Assembly (NCBI RefSeq): GCF_000418555.1
Contig: NZ_ATKM01000020.1
Span: 22,006-86,005 of the forward strand
Direction: 5' to 3'
DNA: 64,000 bases
DNA from: Pseudomonas sp. P818
Lineage (GTDB): Bacteria; Pseudomonadota; Gammaproteobacteria; Pseudomonadales; Pseudomonadaceae
Shown: positions 17,694 through 27,690 of the stretch, piece after piece
Layout of the letters: the number at the start of each line of letters is the position of its first letter
Position numbering within the stretch: the first letter of the stretch is position 1
Translations under genes and position numbers: made by a program
Notes under the pieces: generated by a model
Told to the model about the DNA's origin: nothing
The model's input: only the letters and a program-made list of their open reading frames with translations
The model's database searches: none

Positions 17694-20536
17694 ATGGCAG
17701 TAAAACACCCCGCGTTCCGCAAGAAATTCCCACTGCTGGTTACCGGCAGTCTTCTGGCCTTACAGCCCGTGTTCAGCCTTCAGTCCTTTGCCGCCGAGCA
17801 ATACGATTGCCAGGCGTCGCCTACGGGCGGCTGGGCATGCGCGCCGAAATCAGCCGCCAGTGCCGTGCCGCCGCGCCCGGTGCACAGTCGTGACGCGGTA
17901 AGCAGCAGCGGCTCGACCGGCACGGCCGCAGCCAAGCAGGACGCCGCTCCGGTGCTGGTTACCGAGAGCAAGGGCCGCGCCCTCGCCTCGCGTAGCCCCG
18001 ACTACAGTCACTTGGACTGGGTCCCGCGCGATAAGTTGACCGCAGCGCAACTGGCTGAGGCCGGCCCGTACTGCGCAGGCGCCTACATCGAGCCGCTGCG
18101 TCCGGGCATGGATGACACCACGCCGCTGGACGAGTCGCCGATGTACGTGTCTGCCAAGGCCTCGCGCTTCGAGCAGGAAAAACAGATCGCTACCCTCGCT
18201 GGTGATGTGGTCCTGCGTCAGTCCGGCATGCAGGTCGAAGCCGATGAAGCCAGGCTGCACCAGACGGAAAACCGTGGTGAGCTGGTCGGCAACGTGCGTC
18301 TGCGTGACAAAGGCACCCTGGTGGTCGGCGACCGCGCGGAACTGCAGCTGGACAACGGCGAAGCCCGTATCGACAACGCCGAATACGTCATGCATCAGGC
18401 TCACGTACGCGGCAGCGCGCTCTACGCCAAGCGCGAAGAGACCGCGATCATCCGCCTTAAAGACGGCACCTATACCCGCTGCGAGCCGGGTGACAATGCC
18501 TGGCACCTGAAGGGCAACAACGTCACCCTGAACCCGGCGACCGGCTTCGGCACCGCGACCAACGTGACGCTGCGGGTCAAGGACATTCCGGTGTTCTACA
18601 CCCCGTACATCTATTTCCCGATCGACGACCGTCGCCAGTCCGGCTTCCTGCCGCCCAGCCTCGGCACGTCGAGCAGCAATGGCTTCTCGCTGCAAACGCC
18701 TTACTACTTCAACCTGGCGCCGAACTACGACGCCACGCTGTATCCGACCTATATGGCCAAACGCGGCCTGCTGATGGAAGGCGAGTTCCGCTACCTGACC
18801 GAAAGCAGCGAAGGACAAGTCGGCGGTGCCTGGCTGAATGACCAGGAAGACGAGCGCAAGCTGCAATCCGAGTACGAAGATCAGCGCTGGATGTACAGCT
18901 GGCAACACAAGCAGGGCCTGAACTCGCGCTTGCTGGCCGAAGTTGACTACACCGACATCAGCGATCCCTATTACTTCCAGGATCTGAATACCGATCTGGG
19001 TATCGAAACCACCAGCTACGTGAACCAGCGTGGCACGCTGACCTACCGCGGCGACAGCTACACCGCACGTCTGAACTTGCATGCGTACGAGCTGGCCAAT
19101 ATCACTGATGTGACCCCGTACGACCGCCTGCCGCAGATCACCCTGGACGGCAAGCTGCCCTTCAACCCGGGCGGCCTGGATTTCACCTATGGCACCGAAT
19201 ACGTACGCTTCGACCGCAATCTGCGCTCAGGCTTCTTCGTCGACAAGGATGGCGTAACCGGCCGCCCGCAAGACCTCTGGTATGACGAGCGCCTGACCGG
19301 CCTGAACCGTGCTGACGGTGAGCGCCTGCACCTGGAGCCTGGCGTCAGCCTGCCGCTGGATTGGAGCTGGGGCTTCATCAAGCCCCAGGTCAAATACCTG
19401 CACACGCAATACCAGATCAACCTGGATGGCAAAGGTAAATCCGAACTTGCGACCAACGACCCCGAAAGTCAGTGGTTCGGCGTCGACTACAAACGCTCCC
19501 CGAATCGCGGCGTCGGTCTGTTCAGCCTCGACAGCGGCCTATATTTCGACCGCAACACCCAGCTGTTCGGCAAGGACTTCCGTCAGACCCTGGAACCTCG
19601 CGCCTTCTACCTCTATGTACCGGAAGAAGACCAGACCGATATCCCGGTATTCGACACCGGCGAGCCGACCTTCAGCTACGCCTCGCTGTGGCGTGAAAAT
19701 CGCTTCAGTGGCAAGGATCGCATCGGTGACGAGAACAAACTGTCGCTGGGTGTGACCAGCCGCTGGATCGAGCCCAACGGCTTCGAGCGCCAGCGCTTCA
19801 GCATCGGCCAGGCCTTCTACTTCGAAGATCGCAAGGTGCAGCTGCCGGGTATCGATTACCGTACCCGCCAGGAGTCCACCTCCGATGTATCGCCCTATGC
19901 ACTGGCGTATCTGTATCGCTTCAACCGCGACTGGCGCTTCTCCTCGACCTTCAACTGGGATCCGGATCAGCACGCCACCCGCTCGGGCAGCGCGATGTTC
20001 CATTACCAGCCGGAAGCCAACCCAGGCAAGATCGTCAACTTCGGCTACCGCTATCGTAACGATACCGTGCGCTACGACCGCGACAGCGGTACCTGGACCA
20101 CCAATCCGGACTACGGTAACGAGACTCTTGCCGACGGCTCGCCAACCCAGGCAAGATCGGTGCGCTACGGCCGAACCCCAACTACATCAAGAACTACTAC
20201 AAGATCGACCAGCATGACTTCTCCGTCATCTGGCCGCTGGCTCCGCAGTGGAGCCTGATCTCGCGCTGGCAGTACGACTATGGCCGCAACCGTACCCTCG
20301 AAGCCTTCGGTGGTTTCGAATACGACAGCTGCTGCTGGAAGCTGCGCCTGATCAACCGCTACTGGATCGATTACGACGAAGTCAGCCTCGACCCATCGCG
20401 CAACGACGAGCCGGACCGCGGCATCTTCCTGCAGATCGTCCTCAAGGGCCTCGGCGGCGTTGTTGGCAACAAGGTGGAAACTTTCCTCGACCAAGGCATT
20501 CAAGGTTACCGTGAACGTGAAGACCAAGCTTTCTGA
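17694..20536 (+). CDS. lptD: LPS-assembly outer-membrane protein LptD, reading frame broken by a frameshift
   Basis: LptD with LptE inserts lipopolysaccharide into the outer leaflet. The frame from ATG 17694 has a signal sequence, an OstA/LptA-like jellyroll at about 130-270 and a long beta barrel. Near 20136-20143 the frame is lost: the upstream frame runs into unrelated residues and stops at 20258, whereas NPNYIKNYYKIDQHDFSVIW through REREDQAF continues in another frame to the TGA at 20534-20536. One missing base in CTCGCCAAC would restore it. The downstream part holds the conserved CysCys pair (20330-20335) that forms LptD disulfides, so it is essential. A sequencing or assembly error is the likeliest cause. 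Confidence 0.88.
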
Positions 20537-21809
20537 TCGCCTGCGCCCCCTGCTGTTGGGCGCAGCGCTGCTGGCGGCAACGGCTCAGGCCCAGGTTCGC
20601 CCACTGGACCGCGTCGTGGCCATCGTCGATAACGACGTGGTCATGCAGAGCCAACTCGATGCGCGCCTGCGCGAAGTGCAGCAGACCATCGACAAGCGTG
20701 GCGGCTCCCTGCCGCCCGAGCACGTACTCAGTCAGCAAGTGCTCGAGCGCCTGATCATCGAGAACATCCAGCTGCAGATCGGCGAACGCTCCGGCATTCG
20801 CATCACCGACGAAGAGCTGAACCAGGCCATGGGCACCATTGCCCAGCGCAATGGCATGAGCCTGGAGCAATTCCGCGATGCCCTGGCACGTGACGGCCTG
20901 TCCTATGCCGACGCCCGTGACCAAGTGCGTCGCGAGATGGTCATCAGCCGCGTGCGCCAGCGCCGCGTGGCCGAACGCATCCAGGTGACCGACCAGGAAG
21001 TGCAGAACTTCCTCGCCTCCGATCTGGGCAAGATGCAGCTATCGGAAGAGTTCCGTCTGGCCAATATCCTGATCCCGGTTTCCGAGGGCGCTTCCTCCAG
21101 CGAAATCCAGGCCGCCGACCGGCAAGCGCAGGAGCTGTATCAGCAACTGCAACAAGGCGCCGACTTCGGCCAGCTGGCAGTGGCTCGCTCGGCCAGCGAA
21201 AACGCCCTGGAAGGTGGTGAGATGGGCTGGCGCAAGGCCGGTCAACTGCCGCCGCCGTTCGACAGCATGATCAGCCAGCTGAACCCGGGCGAGGTTACCG
21301 AGCCGGTGCGTACACCGGGCGGCTTCATCATCCTCAAGCTGATCGAGAAGCGTGGTGGCGATACTCAGGTGCGCGACGAAGTGCATGTTCGCCATATCCT
21401 GATCAAGCCCAGCGAAATCCGCAGCGAAGAAGAAACCCGTCGCCTGGTCGAGCGTCTGTATCAGCGCATCGTGGCTGGCGAGGATTTCGCCGAGCTGGCG
21501 AAGAACTTCTCGGAAGATCCGGGTTCGGCACTCAATGGCGGCGATCTGAACTGGATCGACCCCAATGCCCTGGTACCCGAGTTCCGCGAAGTGATGAGCA
21601 ACACCGCCAGCGGCGAGCTGTCCAAGCCGTTCAAGAGCCCTTACGGCTGGCATGTGCTGCAGGTCTTGGGGCGGCGTGCCACGGACAACAGCGAGGAGTT
21701 TCGCAAGCAACAGGCCGCGAACCTGCTACGCAACCGCAAGTACGACGAAGAACTGCAGGCCTGGCTGCGCCAGATCCGCGACGAAGCCTACGTCGAAACC
21801 AAGCTGTAA
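20517..21809 (+). CDS. surA: Periplasmic chaperone and peptidyl-prolyl isomerase SurA
   Basis: Chaperones outer-membrane proteins, LptD among them, across the periplasm. About 430 residues with signal MKTKLSDRLRPLLLGAALL and AQA cleavage. The SurA N-terminal domain begins LDRVVAIVDNDVVMQSQ; two parvulin PPIase domains follow at about 170-275 and 285-385 (EVHVRHILIKPSEIRSEEE; FSEDPGSALNGGDLNWI). The start is GTG at 20517, matching known N-termini; GTG at 20511 has better spacing from AAGG and is also possible. It overlaps the end of lptD by 20 bases. Confidence 0.95.
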   Translation: MKTKLSDRLRPLLLGAALLAATAQAQVRPLDRVVAIVDNDVVMQSQLDARLREVQQTIDKRGGSLPPEHVLSQQVLERLIIENIQLQIGERSGIRITDEELNQAMGTIAQRNGMSLEQFRDALARDGLSYADARDQVRREMVISRVRQRRVAERIQVTDQEVQNFLASDLGKMQLSEEFRLANILIPVSEGASSSEIQAADRQAQELYQQLQQGADFGQLAVARSASENALEGGEMGWRKAGQLPPPFDSMISQLNPGEVTEPVRTPGGFIILKLIEKRGGDTQVRDEVHVRHILIKPSEIRSEEETRRLVERLYQRIVAGEDFAELAKNFSEDPGSALNGGDLNWIDPNALVPEFREVMSNTASGELSKPFKSPYGWHVLQVLGRRATDNSEEFRKQQAANLLRNRKYDEELQAWLRQIRDEAYVETKL

Positions 21810-21825
21810 GAGCGGTTTCGAACCG

Positions 21826-21850
21826 AAAGCCCGGCCTAGCGCCGGGCTTT
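21826..21850 (+). terminator. Terminator after surA
   Basis: A perfect 10-bp stem (AAAGCCCGGC with GCCGGGCTTT) on a CTAGC loop, followed by TTCG TTTCC. It ends the lptD-surA unit 16 bases past the surA stop. Confidence 0.85.
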
Positions 21851-21905
21851 TTCGTTTCCGGCCCGGCAGCGTAAACTGGCGCCCCACGCCACACCGAGAG
21901 CCATC

Positions 21906-22901
21906 ATGACTGCGCAGCAATGCTTTGCCCTTACCCCAGGCGAGCCCGCCGGCATCGGCCCCGATCTCTGCCTGCTGCTGGCTCGACAGGCGCAACCAGC
22001 TCCGCTGGTCAGCATCACCAGCCGGGAGCTGCTGGCTGAACGTGCAAGGCAATTGGGACTGGATATCAAGCTGCTGGAGGTAGGCCCTAAGCAGTGGCCA
22101 GACCGCCCTGCCCCCGCAGGCGCGCTGTATGTCTGGGATACACCGCTGGCTGCCCCGGCAACGCCAGGCAAACTGACCCCCGCCAATGCTGCCTACGTAC
22201 TGGAAACCCTCACCCGCGCTGGCCAGGGCTGTCTGGACGAAACCTTCGCCGCGATGATCACCGCGCCCGTGCACAAGGGCGTGATCAACGAGGCAGGCAT
22301 CGCCTTCTCTGGCCATACCGAGTTTCTCGCCGAACTGACCCACACCGAGCAAGTGGTGATGATGCTGGCGACCCGCGGCTTGCGTGTGGCGTTGGTCACC
22401 ACTCACCTGCCGCTCAGGGATGTAGCAAGCGCCATCACCGCCGAGCGCCTGGAGCGGGTCACCCGCATCCTGCACGCAGATCTGCAAAGCAAGTTCGGCA
22501 TCGCCGAGCCGCGCATCCTGGTCTGCGGGCTCAATCCGCATGCAGGCGAAGGCGGCCATCTGGGCCGCGAGGAAATCGAGATCATCGAGCCGACGCTGGA
22601 GCGTCTGCGCAGCGAAGGCATGAACCTGATCGGCCCGTTGCCGGCCGACACCCTGTTCACCCCCAAGTACCTCGAACATGCCGATGCGGTGCTGGCCATG
22701 TACCACGACCAGGGCCTGCCCGTGCTCAAGTTCAAGGGCTTCGGCGCGGCGCTCAACGTCACCCTGGGCCTGCCGATCATCCGCACCTCGGTGGATCACG
22801 GTACCGCTCTCGATCTCGCTGGCACCGGCAAGGTCGATACCGGCAGTCTGCAAGTGGCGCTGGAAACCGCCTATCAGATGGCCGCCAGCCACCAGCGATG
22901 A
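21906..22901 (+). CDS. pdxA: 4-hydroxythreonine-4-phosphate dehydrogenase
   Basis: Oxidises 4-phosphohydroxy-L-threonine in pyridoxal-phosphate synthesis. 331 residues, normal length. Landmarks: ALTPGEPAGIGPDL at the N-terminus, ITAPVHKGVINEAG, FSGHTEFLAELT (metal His), GLNPHAGEGGHLGREE and MYHDQGLPVLKFKGFG (metal His). It lies upstream of rsmA as in E. coli and other Pseudomonas. Confidence 0.97.
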   Translation: MTAQQCFALTPGEPAGIGPDLCLLLARQAQPAPLVSITSRELLAERARQLGLDIKLLEVGPKQWPDRPAPAGALYVWDTPLAAPATPGKLTPANAAYVLETLTRAGQGCLDETFAAMITAPVHKGVINEAGIAFSGHTEFLAELTHTEQVVMMLATRGLRVALVTTHLPLRDVASAITAERLERVTRILHADLQSKFGIAEPRILVCGLNPHAGEGGHLGREEIEIIEPTLERLRSEGMNLIGPLPADTLFTPKYLEHADAVLAMYHDQGLPVLKFKGFGAALNVTLGLPIIRTSVDHGTALDLAGTGKVDTGSLQVALETAYQMAASHQR

Positions 22902-23014
22902 ACCACTGAGACCCTGGCACGCGCCCGCGGCGCCATTCGCTGGTAGACTGTGCGACTTTCTTTTTTGCATCCAGCCTCGAGCACTGCACCTCGAGGCGCT
23001 GCGCGGAGCCGCAC

Positions 23015-23824
23015 ATGTCCGAATACCAACACCGCGCGCGCAAGCGCTTCGGCCAGAACTTCCTGCATGACGCCGGAGTGATCGACCGCATCCTGCGCGC
23101 CATTCGCGCCAAGGAAGATGAGCGCCTGCTGGAAATCGGTCCCGGCCAGGGCGCCATTACCGAGGGTTTGCTCGGCAGCGGTGCGCAGCTCGACGTGATC
23201 GAACTCGACCTCGACCTGATCCCCATCCTGCAAAGCAAGTTCGGCGACAATCCGCGCTTTCGCCTGAACCAGGGCGACGCATTGAAATTCGACTTCGCCC
23301 GCCTCGAAGCAGCGCCACGCAGTCTGCGTGTAGTCGGCAACCTGCCCTACAACATCTCCACGCCGCTGATTTTCCATCTGCTGGACAACGCGCCGCTGAT
23401 ACGCGACATGCACTTCATGCTGCAGAAGGAAGTGGTCGAGCGCATGGCCGCCGGCCCGGGTGGCGGCGACTGGGGCCGCCTGTCGATCATGGTGCAGTAC
23501 CACTGCCGTGTGGAGCATCTGTTCAATGTCGGCCCCGGCGCCTTCAACCCGCCGCCCAAGGTCGACTCGGCCATCGTGCGCCTGGTGCCGCATGAAACCC
23601 TGCCACACCCGGCCAAGGACCATCGCCTGCTCGAACGCGTGGTGCGTGAAGCCTTCAACCAGCGCCGCAAGACCCTGCGCAATACGCTCAAGCAGCTGCT
23701 ACCGGCCGAAGCCATCGAGGCAGCCGGCGTCGACGGCAGTCTGCGCCCCGAACAGCTGGATCTGGCCGCCTTCGTTCGCCTGGCCGACCAGCTGGCTCTG
23801 CAGCCCTGCGCTGCGCAGGACTAA
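23015..23824 (+). CDS. rsmA: 16S rRNA (A1518/A1519-N6,N6)-dimethyltransferase
   Basis: Also called ksgA; dimethylates two adenosines in the 3'-terminal helix of 16S rRNA during 30S assembly. 269 residues. KRFGQNFLHDAGVIDRI at the N-terminus, the SAM-binding LLEIGPGQGAITEGLL and the catalytic NLPYNIS. GCGGAG lies ten bases before the ATG. Part of the pdxA-rsmA-apaG-apaH-glpE string, with only 29 bases to apaG. Confidence 0.97.
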   Translation: MSEYQHRARKRFGQNFLHDAGVIDRILRAIRAKEDERLLEIGPGQGAITEGLLGSGAQLDVIELDLDLIPILQSKFGDNPRFRLNQGDALKFDFARLEAAPRSLRVVGNLPYNISTPLIFHLLDNAPLIRDMHFMLQKEVVERMAAGPGGGDWGRLSIMVQYHCRVEHLFNVGPGAFNPPPKVDSAIVRLVPHETLPHPAKDHRLLERVVREAFNQRRKTLRNTLKQLLPAEAIEAAGVDGSLRPEQLDLAAFVRLADQLALQPCAAQD

Positions 23825-23853
23825 ACTGCAATCAGGCTCAACGGATCACGCGC

Positions 23854-24234
23854 ATGTCCGACCCTCGTTATCAGATCGACGTCAGCGTCACCACCCACTA
23901 TCTGGCTGCACAATCGCAGCCGGAGCAGAACCGCTACGCGTTTTCCTACACCGTGACCATCGTCAATAACGGCGAGTTGCCGGCGCAGTTGCTGTCGCGC
24001 CATTGGATCATCACCGATGGCGACGGCCGCGTGCAGGAAGTCCGCGGTGCCGGTGTGATCGGCCAACAACCGCACATCGAGCCAGGCGCCAGCCACACCT
24101 ACAGTAGCGGAACGGTGATGGCCACCCAGGTCGGCACCATGCAGGGCAGCTATCAGATGCTTGCCGAGGACGGCAAACGCTTCGACGCAACCATTGCACC
24201 GTTCCGCCTGGCGGTACCAGGAGCACTGCACTGA
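23854..24234 (+). CDS. apaG: ApaG family protein
   Basis: 126 residues with the immunoglobulin-like ApaG domain: RYAFSYTVTIVNNGE, LLSRHWIITDGDGRVQEVRGAGVIGQQP and the YSSGTVMATQVGTMQGSYQM block. Biochemical role in bacteria is still unclear. Its stop overlaps the apaH start (TGATGG), so the two are coupled. Confidence 0.95.
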   Translation: MSDPRYQIDVSVTTHYLAAQSQPEQNRYAFSYTVTIVNNGELPAQLLSRHWIITDGDGRVQEVRGAGVIGQQPHIEPGASHTYSSGTVMATQVGTMQGSYQMLAEDGKRFDATIAPFRLAVPGALH

Positions 24235-25052
24235 TGGCCGTTTACGCCGTCGGCGACCTGCAGGGCTGCCTGAAACCACTCAAATGCCTGCTTGAGCAGG
24301 TGGCATTCGATCCGGCGCAGGACCAGCTCTGGCTGGTCGGCGATCTGGTCAACCGCGGCCCGCAGTCGCTGGAAACCCTGCGTTTCCTCTACTCCATCCG
24401 CCAGGCGGTCACCTGCGTGCTGGGTAACCATGACCTGCATCTGCTGGCGGTAGCGCATAACATCGAGCGCCTGAAGAAGGGCGATACCCTGCGCGAGATT
24501 CTCGACGCGCCGGATCGCAACGACCTGCTCGACTGGCTGCGCATGCAGAAGCTGGTGCACCACGATGCCGAGCGCAAGGTGACCCTGGTACATGCCGGCA
24601 TCCCTCCCCAGTGGACGCTGAGCAAGGCATTGCGCCGAGCCGCCGAGGTCGAAGAGGCACTGCGTGATGATGCCCGCCTGCCCCTGTTTCTCGACGGCAT
24701 GTATGGCAACGAACCCGCCAAATGGAACAAGGATCTGCATGGCGTCACCCGCCTGCGGGTCATCACCAACTATTTCACCCGCATGCGCTTCTGCAAGGCA
24801 GATGGCACACTGGACCTGAAGACGAAGGAAGGCCTCGACAACGCTCCGCCCGGCTTCGCGCCCTGGTTCAGCCACCCACAACGCAAGATGCGCGGCGAGA
24901 AGATCATCTTCGGGCACTGGGCAGCGCTGGAAGGCCATTGCAACGAGCCAGGCCTCTACGCTCTGGACACCGGCTGCGTCTGGGGCAATGCGATGACCCT
25001 GCTCGATGTCGACAGTGGCGCCCTGCACCGCTGTACCTGTCCCAAGGAATAA
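24234..25052 (+). CDS. apaH: Symmetrical bis(5'-nucleosyl)-tetraphosphatase
   Basis: Hydrolyses Ap4A to two ADP and removes Np4 caps from RNA. 272 residues with the metallophosphoesterase motifs VGDLQGC (residues 6-12), GDLVNRGPQSLE, LGNHDLHLLA and VHAGIPPQW. Conserved C-terminal GHWAALEG and ALDTGCVWGN. Translationally coupled to apaG. Confidence 0.97.
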   Translation: MAVYAVGDLQGCLKPLKCLLEQVAFDPAQDQLWLVGDLVNRGPQSLETLRFLYSIRQAVTCVLGNHDLHLLAVAHNIERLKKGDTLREILDAPDRNDLLDWLRMQKLVHHDAERKVTLVHAGIPPQWTLSKALRRAAEVEEALRDDARLPLFLDGMYGNEPAKWNKDLHGVTRLRVITNYFTRMRFCKADGTLDLKTKEGLDNAPPGFAPWFSHPQRKMRGEKIIFGHWAALEGHCNEPGLYALDTGCVWGNAMTLLDVDSGALHRCTCPKE

Positions 25053-25081
25053 GCCCGCCCCATCCGGTAAAGGTCCCGAAC

Positions 25082-25411
25082 ATGAGCGAATTCAAGCGTA
25101 TCTCCCCACAACAGGCGCAAGAGCTGCGTACCCAGGGCGCTGTGGTAGTCGACATTCGCGACCCGCACAGCTTCGCCAATGGCCACATCAGCGGCTCGCG
25201 CCATCTGGACAACCACTCACTGCATGACTTCATCACCCACGCCGACCTCGACGCACCGCTGATCGTCTCCTGCTACCACGGCAATTCCAGCCAGGGCGCG
25301 GCGGCTTATCTTGCAGGCCAGGGTTTCTCGGAGGTGTACAGCCTCGACGGCGGTTTCGAGCTTTGGCGCGCCACCTACCCAAGCGAGACGGCACAAAGTT
25401 CCGAAGAATAA
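25082..25411 (+). CDS. glpE: Thiosulfate sulfurtransferase GlpE
   Basis: Single-domain rhodanese of 109 residues that transfers sulfane sulfur from thiosulfate to acceptors such as cyanide or thioredoxin. Active-site loop CYHGNSSQGAA with catalytic Cys near residue 65; DIRDPHSFANGHI is the usual rhodanese entry motif. Last gene of the string, followed by a hairpin. Confidence 0.93.
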   Translation: MSEFKRISPQQAQELRTQGAVVVDIRDPHSFANGHISGSRHLDNHSLHDFITHADLDAPLIVSCYHGNSSQGAAAYLAGQGFSEVYSLDGGFELWRATYPSETAQSSEE

Positions 25412-25421
25412 ATTTCTTCAC

Positions 25422-25452
25422 GCGGCAGGCCGCGCCCGCTCTGGCCTGCCGC
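25422..25452 (+). terminator. Probable terminator after glpE
   Basis: A 10-bp perfect stem (GCGGCAGGCC with GGCCTGCCGC) on an 11-base loop, just past the glpE stop. There is no strong T run, so efficiency is uncertain. Confidence 0.5.
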
Positions 25453-25693
25453 CACTTCCCGACGCACGGTAACATCCAGTTATCGTTGTCCCGACCTTGA
25501 CGCTCTGCAGAACGAACTATTCTGTTACTCAGGCCATCCCACTGAAGGTAGAGCCGGCCAACCGGCATCGGGCCATCGGAGCGACTTTTAGGTTTTGGGG
25601 GATTGTTCCCGACTTCTTCGGAGCCGGCGTCACCCAGCACCTGCATGCACGACCGATCCCGAGCCAGCTTTCAGCATCGAGCGAGGTGAAGTC

Positions 25694-27616
25694 ATGAGCA
25701 TTTTCAGTCACTTCCAACAACGTTTCGAGGCGACCCGCCAGGAGGAGTACTCGCTGCAGGAGTACCTCGAACTGTGCAAACAGGATCGCAGCGCCTACGC
25801 CACTGCGGCCGAACGCCTGCTGATGGCCATTGGCGAACCGGAGTTGCTGGACACTTCCAATGACCCACGGCTGTCACGCATCTTTTCCAACAAGGTGATC
25901 CGCCGCTATCCGGCCTTCGCCGACTTCCATGGCATGGAAGAATGCATCGACCAGATCGTCTCCTATTTCCGCCACGCCGCGCAGGGTCTGGAGGAGAAGA
26001 AGCAGATCCTCTACCTGCTGGGTCCGGTGGGCGGCGGTAAATCCTCGCTGGCCGAAAAGCTCAAGCAGCTGATGGAAAAGGTGCCCTTCTACGCCATCAA
26101 GGGCTCACCAGTATTCGAGTCACCGCTGGGGCTGTTCAACGCCACCGAAGACGGCGCCATTCTCGAAGAGGACTACGGTATCCCACGGCGCTACCTCAGC
26201 TCGATCATGTCACCCTGGGCGACCAAGCGCCTACAGGAATTCGGCGGCGACATCAGCCAGTTCCGCGTGGTCAAGCTGTATCCGTCGATCCTCAACCAGA
26301 TCGCCGTGGCCAAGACCGAGCCGGGCGACGAGAACAACCAGGACATTTCCGCCCTGGTCGGCAAGGTGGATATCCGCAAACTGGAGGAATTCCCGCAGAA
26401 CGACGCCGACGCGTACAGCTACTCGGGCGCGCTGTGCCGGGCCAACCAGGGCCTGATGGAATTCGTCGAGATGTTCAAGGCGCCCATCAAGGTCCTGCAC
26501 CCGTTGCTGACCGCTACCCAGGAGGGCAACTACAACAGCACCGAAGGCCTTGGGGCGATTCCCTACAGCGGCATCCTGCTGGCCCACTCCAACGAATCGG
26601 AATGGCACAGCTTCCGCAACAACAAGAACAACGAAGCCTTCATCGACCGGATCTACATCGTCAAGGTGCCCTACTGCCTGCGCGTCACCGATGAAATCCG
26701 CATCTACGACAAGCTGTTGATCAACAGCTCGCTGGCCAAGGCCCATTGCGCCCCGGACACCCTGAAGATGCTCGCCCAGTTCAGCGTGCTGAGCCGCCTC
26801 AAGGAGCCGGAAAACTCCAACATCTACTCGAAGATGCGCGTCTACGACGGCGAGAATCTCAAGGATACCGATCCGAAAGCCAAGTCGATCCAGGAATACC
26901 GAGACAGTGCCGGCGTGGACGAAGGCATGAACGGCCTGTCGACCCGCTTCGCCTTCAAGATCCTCTCCAAGGTGTTCAACTTCGACCCACACGAGGTGGC
27001 GGCCAACCCGGTGCACCTGCTCTACGTGCTGGAGCAGCAGATCGAACAGGAGCAGTTCCCCGCCGAAGTGCGCGAGCGCTATCTGCGCTACATCAAGGAA
27101 TATCTGGCGCCGCGCTACATCGAGTTCATCGGCAAGGAAATCCAGACCGCCTACCTGGAGTCCTACAGCGAGTACGGGCAGAACATCTTCGACCGCTACG
27201 TGCTGTACGCCGACTTCTGGATTCAGGATCAGGAATACCGCGACCCGGAAACGGGCGAAATCCTCAACCGCGTGGCGCTGAACGAAGAACTGGAGAAGAT
27301 CGAGAAGCCAGCCGGCATCAGCAACCCGAAGGATTTCCGCAACGAGATCGTCAACTTCGTGCTGCGCGCCCGCGCCAACAACAACGGCAAGAACCCCACC
27401 TGGCTCAGCTACGAGAAGCTGCGTGTGGTCATCGAGAAGAAGATGTTCTCCAACACCGAGGACCTGCTCCCGGTCATCAGCTTCAACGCCAAGGGCAGCA
27501 AGGAGGATCAGCAGAAGCACAACGACTTCGTCAAACGCATGGTCGAGCGCGGCTACACCGAGAAGCAGGTGCGCCTGCTGTCGGAGTGGTACCTGCGGGT
27601 TCGCAAGTCTCAGTAA
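25694..27616 (+). CDS. prkA: PrkA-family serine protein kinase
   Basis: AAA+ PrkA/YeaG kinase of 640 residues. The ATG at 25694 follows GAGGTGAAGTC; the open frame upstream lacks any ribosome site. P-loop LLGPVGGGKSS at about 109-118, then the AAA core, and a PrkA C-terminal domain resembling eukaryotic kinases. In E. coli YeaG acts with YeaH in sustained nitrogen starvation and stationary phase. Heads a three-gene operon with yeaH and spoVR. The gap at 25453-25693 holds a weak TTGACG-N15-TATTCT promoter-like pair at 25497-25523. Confidence 0.93.
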   Translation: MSIFSHFQQRFEATRQEEYSLQEYLELCKQDRSAYATAAERLLMAIGEPELLDTSNDPRLSRIFSNKVIRRYPAFADFHGMEECIDQIVSYFRHAAQGLEEKKQILYLLGPVGGGKSSLAEKLKQLMEKVPFYAIKGSPVFESPLGLFNATEDGAILEEDYGIPRRYLSSIMSPWATKRLQEFGGDISQFRVVKLYPSILNQIAVAKTEPGDENNQDISALVGKVDIRKLEEFPQNDADAYSYSGALCRANQGLMEFVEMFKAPIKVLHPLLTATQEGNYNSTEGLGAIPYSGILLAHSNESEWHSFRNNKNNEAFIDRIYIVKVPYCLRVTDEIRIYDKLLINSSLAKAHCAPDTLKMLAQFSVLSRLKEPENSNIYSKMRVYDGENLKDTDPKAKSIQEYRDSAGVDEGMNGLSTRFAFKILSKVFNFDPHEVAANPVHLLYVLEQQIEQEQFPAEVRERYLRYIKEYLAPRYIEFIGKEIQTAYLESYSEYGQNIFDRYVLYADFWIQDQEYRDPETGEILNRVALNEELEKIEKPAGISNPKDFRNEIVNFVLRARANNNGKNPTWLSYEKLRVVIEKKMFSNTEDLLPVISFNAKGSKEDQQKHNDFVKRMVERGYTEKQVRLLSEWYLRVRKSQ

Positions 27617-27690
27617 GCCCTATCCGGCGCGCAACCCGCGCCGGGTCATTCGCTGCCTGCCTGTGACTACGGACAGGCTAGGGAGATGTC

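Noticed and set aside
25595..25693. N-terminal extension of PrkA
   Set aside because: The frame is open upstream, but the ATG at 25694 has a strong ribosome site and matches known PrkA N-termini.
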